DNA of 64,000 bases from Polaribacter haliotis (GTDB lineage: Bacteria > Bacteroidota > Bacteroidia > Flavobacteriales > Flavobacteriaceae), in assembly GCF_014784055.1 (NCBI RefSeq), contig NZ_CP061813.1:3544001-3608000 (forward strand), in the 5' to 3' direction. Shown one piece after another: positions 63,610 through 64,000 of the stretch (positions within the stretch are counted from its first letter, which is position 1; the number at the start of each line of letters is the position of its first letter). The position numbers and the translations under genes are program-made. The notes under the pieces were generated by a model. The model saw only the letters and a program-made list of their open reading frames with translations, did no database searches and had not been told where the DNA came from.

Positions 63610-64000
63610 AGGCTTGAAAATCTTTGTGAACTTTTTGGGCAATTCTTTAGAAATTAAAACTATCTCTTTTGTAAAAGGATGCACAAATTCTAATGTTGAA
63701 GCATGTAAATACAACCCTTTTCCGTTTAAAACTTTTCCTTCTAAATAATGTTCTCTATCTCCTAAAATAGGATTTCCAATAGTTAATAAATGTTTTCTTA
63801 ATTGATGTTTTCTTCCTGTTTTCGGGTTTAATTTAACCAGGTTTAAAAACTCAAAACGTTCCGATTTTACGGTTTGTAAGACAGTGTATTTTGTAATTGA
63901 TTCTTTTTCGTTAATTGGAGAATTGATAACTCCTTCGGAATTCATTAACCCAATTGTAATTGCGAAATAGGTTTTACTAATTTCTTTATTTTTAAACAGA
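63595..64000 (-). CDS. RluA-family pseudouridine synthase, C-terminal part only
   Basis: The frame is open to the right edge of the window, so only the last 134 residues are visible; an internal ATG at 63945 is not the start. The edge segment reads KEISKTYFAITIG, the K.Y.A...G strand of RluA-type synthases. KTGRKHQLRKHL and GNPILGDREHY are the family's conserved C-terminal motifs. The catalytic HRLD/HRLDR region lies outside the window. The last codons (PVIPA) and the stop are supplied by REP-like copy 2, a sign that the palindrome inserted at or reshaped the gene end. Confidence 0.9.
   Translation of the reverse strand, partial: LFKNKEISKTYFAITIGLMNSEGVINSPINEKESITKYTVLQTVKSERFEFLNLVKLNPKTGRKHQLRKHLLTIGNPILGDREHYLEGKVLNGKGLYLHASTLEFVHPFTKEIVLISKELPKKFTKIFKPVIPA

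Noticed and set aside
1..64000. CRISPR array, IS element or rRNA operon
   Set aside because: No regularly spaced direct repeats, no transposase gene with terminal inverted repeats and no rRNA-like sequence were seen.

Overview
The window comes from a Bacteroidota genome, most likely a marine Flavobacteriaceae (Polaribacter-like). Base composition is very AT-rich. There are SusC/SusD pairs, flavobacterial lipoprotein signals, and promoters of the Bacteroidota type (TTG or TTTG, about 19 bp, then TAnnTTTG). Apart from one striking exception, start codons lack clear Shine-Dalgarno sequences. The species assignment is inference; no rRNA is present.

Region 1 (1-10,390) is the right-hand end of an integrated mobile element. 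It holds the tail of an unidentified gene, a type I restriction subunit (HsdR), and a plasmid- or phage-like DNA-processing block: a small beta-rich protein, a Sak4-like RecA-fold ATPase, a DUF3871 protein, two unknown genes, a superfamily 3 helicase, a GIY-YIG/NUMOD1 endonuclease and a minimal family X polymerase. It ends at 10,333-10,357 in a copy of the 3' end of a tRNA gene (T arm, acceptor strand, discriminator base), followed by a tRNA-type terminator. This is the signature of integration into a tRNA gene; the integrase and the intact tRNA must lie left of the window.

Region 2 (10,629-31,046) is mostly housekeeping. It has a two-gene glucuronyl module (GH88, DUF2264), then a minus-strand nitrogen-assimilation block: gltB-gltD, and an outer-membrane porin-like gene with a PII protein and amtB. 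It continues with a TruA-like enzyme, an acyl-CoA dehydrogenase, anmK, an amino-acid dehydrogenase, nhaD, an ExbB-ExbD-TonB energy system and a small nucleotidyltransferase. Two inverted copies of a structured intergenic repeat lie at about 22,981 and 29,576.

Region 3 (31,069-50,350) begins with folC, tRNA-Val and a small membrane gene. A TetR-type regulator follows, divergent from a polysaccharide-utilisation-type locus with a 20-bp palindromic operator between them. The locus reads SusC, SusD, surface lipoprotein, secreted phosphodiesterase-like enzyme, Tat-type metallophosphoesterase. A type II restriction-modification pair then intervenes, followed by GH35, GH63-like and GH110-like glycosidases. 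This is the most unusual part of the window: a glycan locus with two phosphoesterases, TetR-type control, and an R-M system wedged inside it.

Region 4 (50,427-64,000) is mainly minus strand. It holds a small lipoprotein; an fdhD - FdhF/YdeP-type molybdoenzyme - outer-membrane barrel operon; a THUMP-like methyltransferase; an AI-2E-family permease; a protein made of two tandem copies of one domain; and a five-gene operon (GNAT-like, DinB, DUF1272, GNAT, PPOX/FMN protein) divergent from a MocR-type PLP regulator. A REP-like palindrome pair and a truncated RluA-type pseudouridine synthase end the window; one palindrome supplies the last codons and stop of that synthase.
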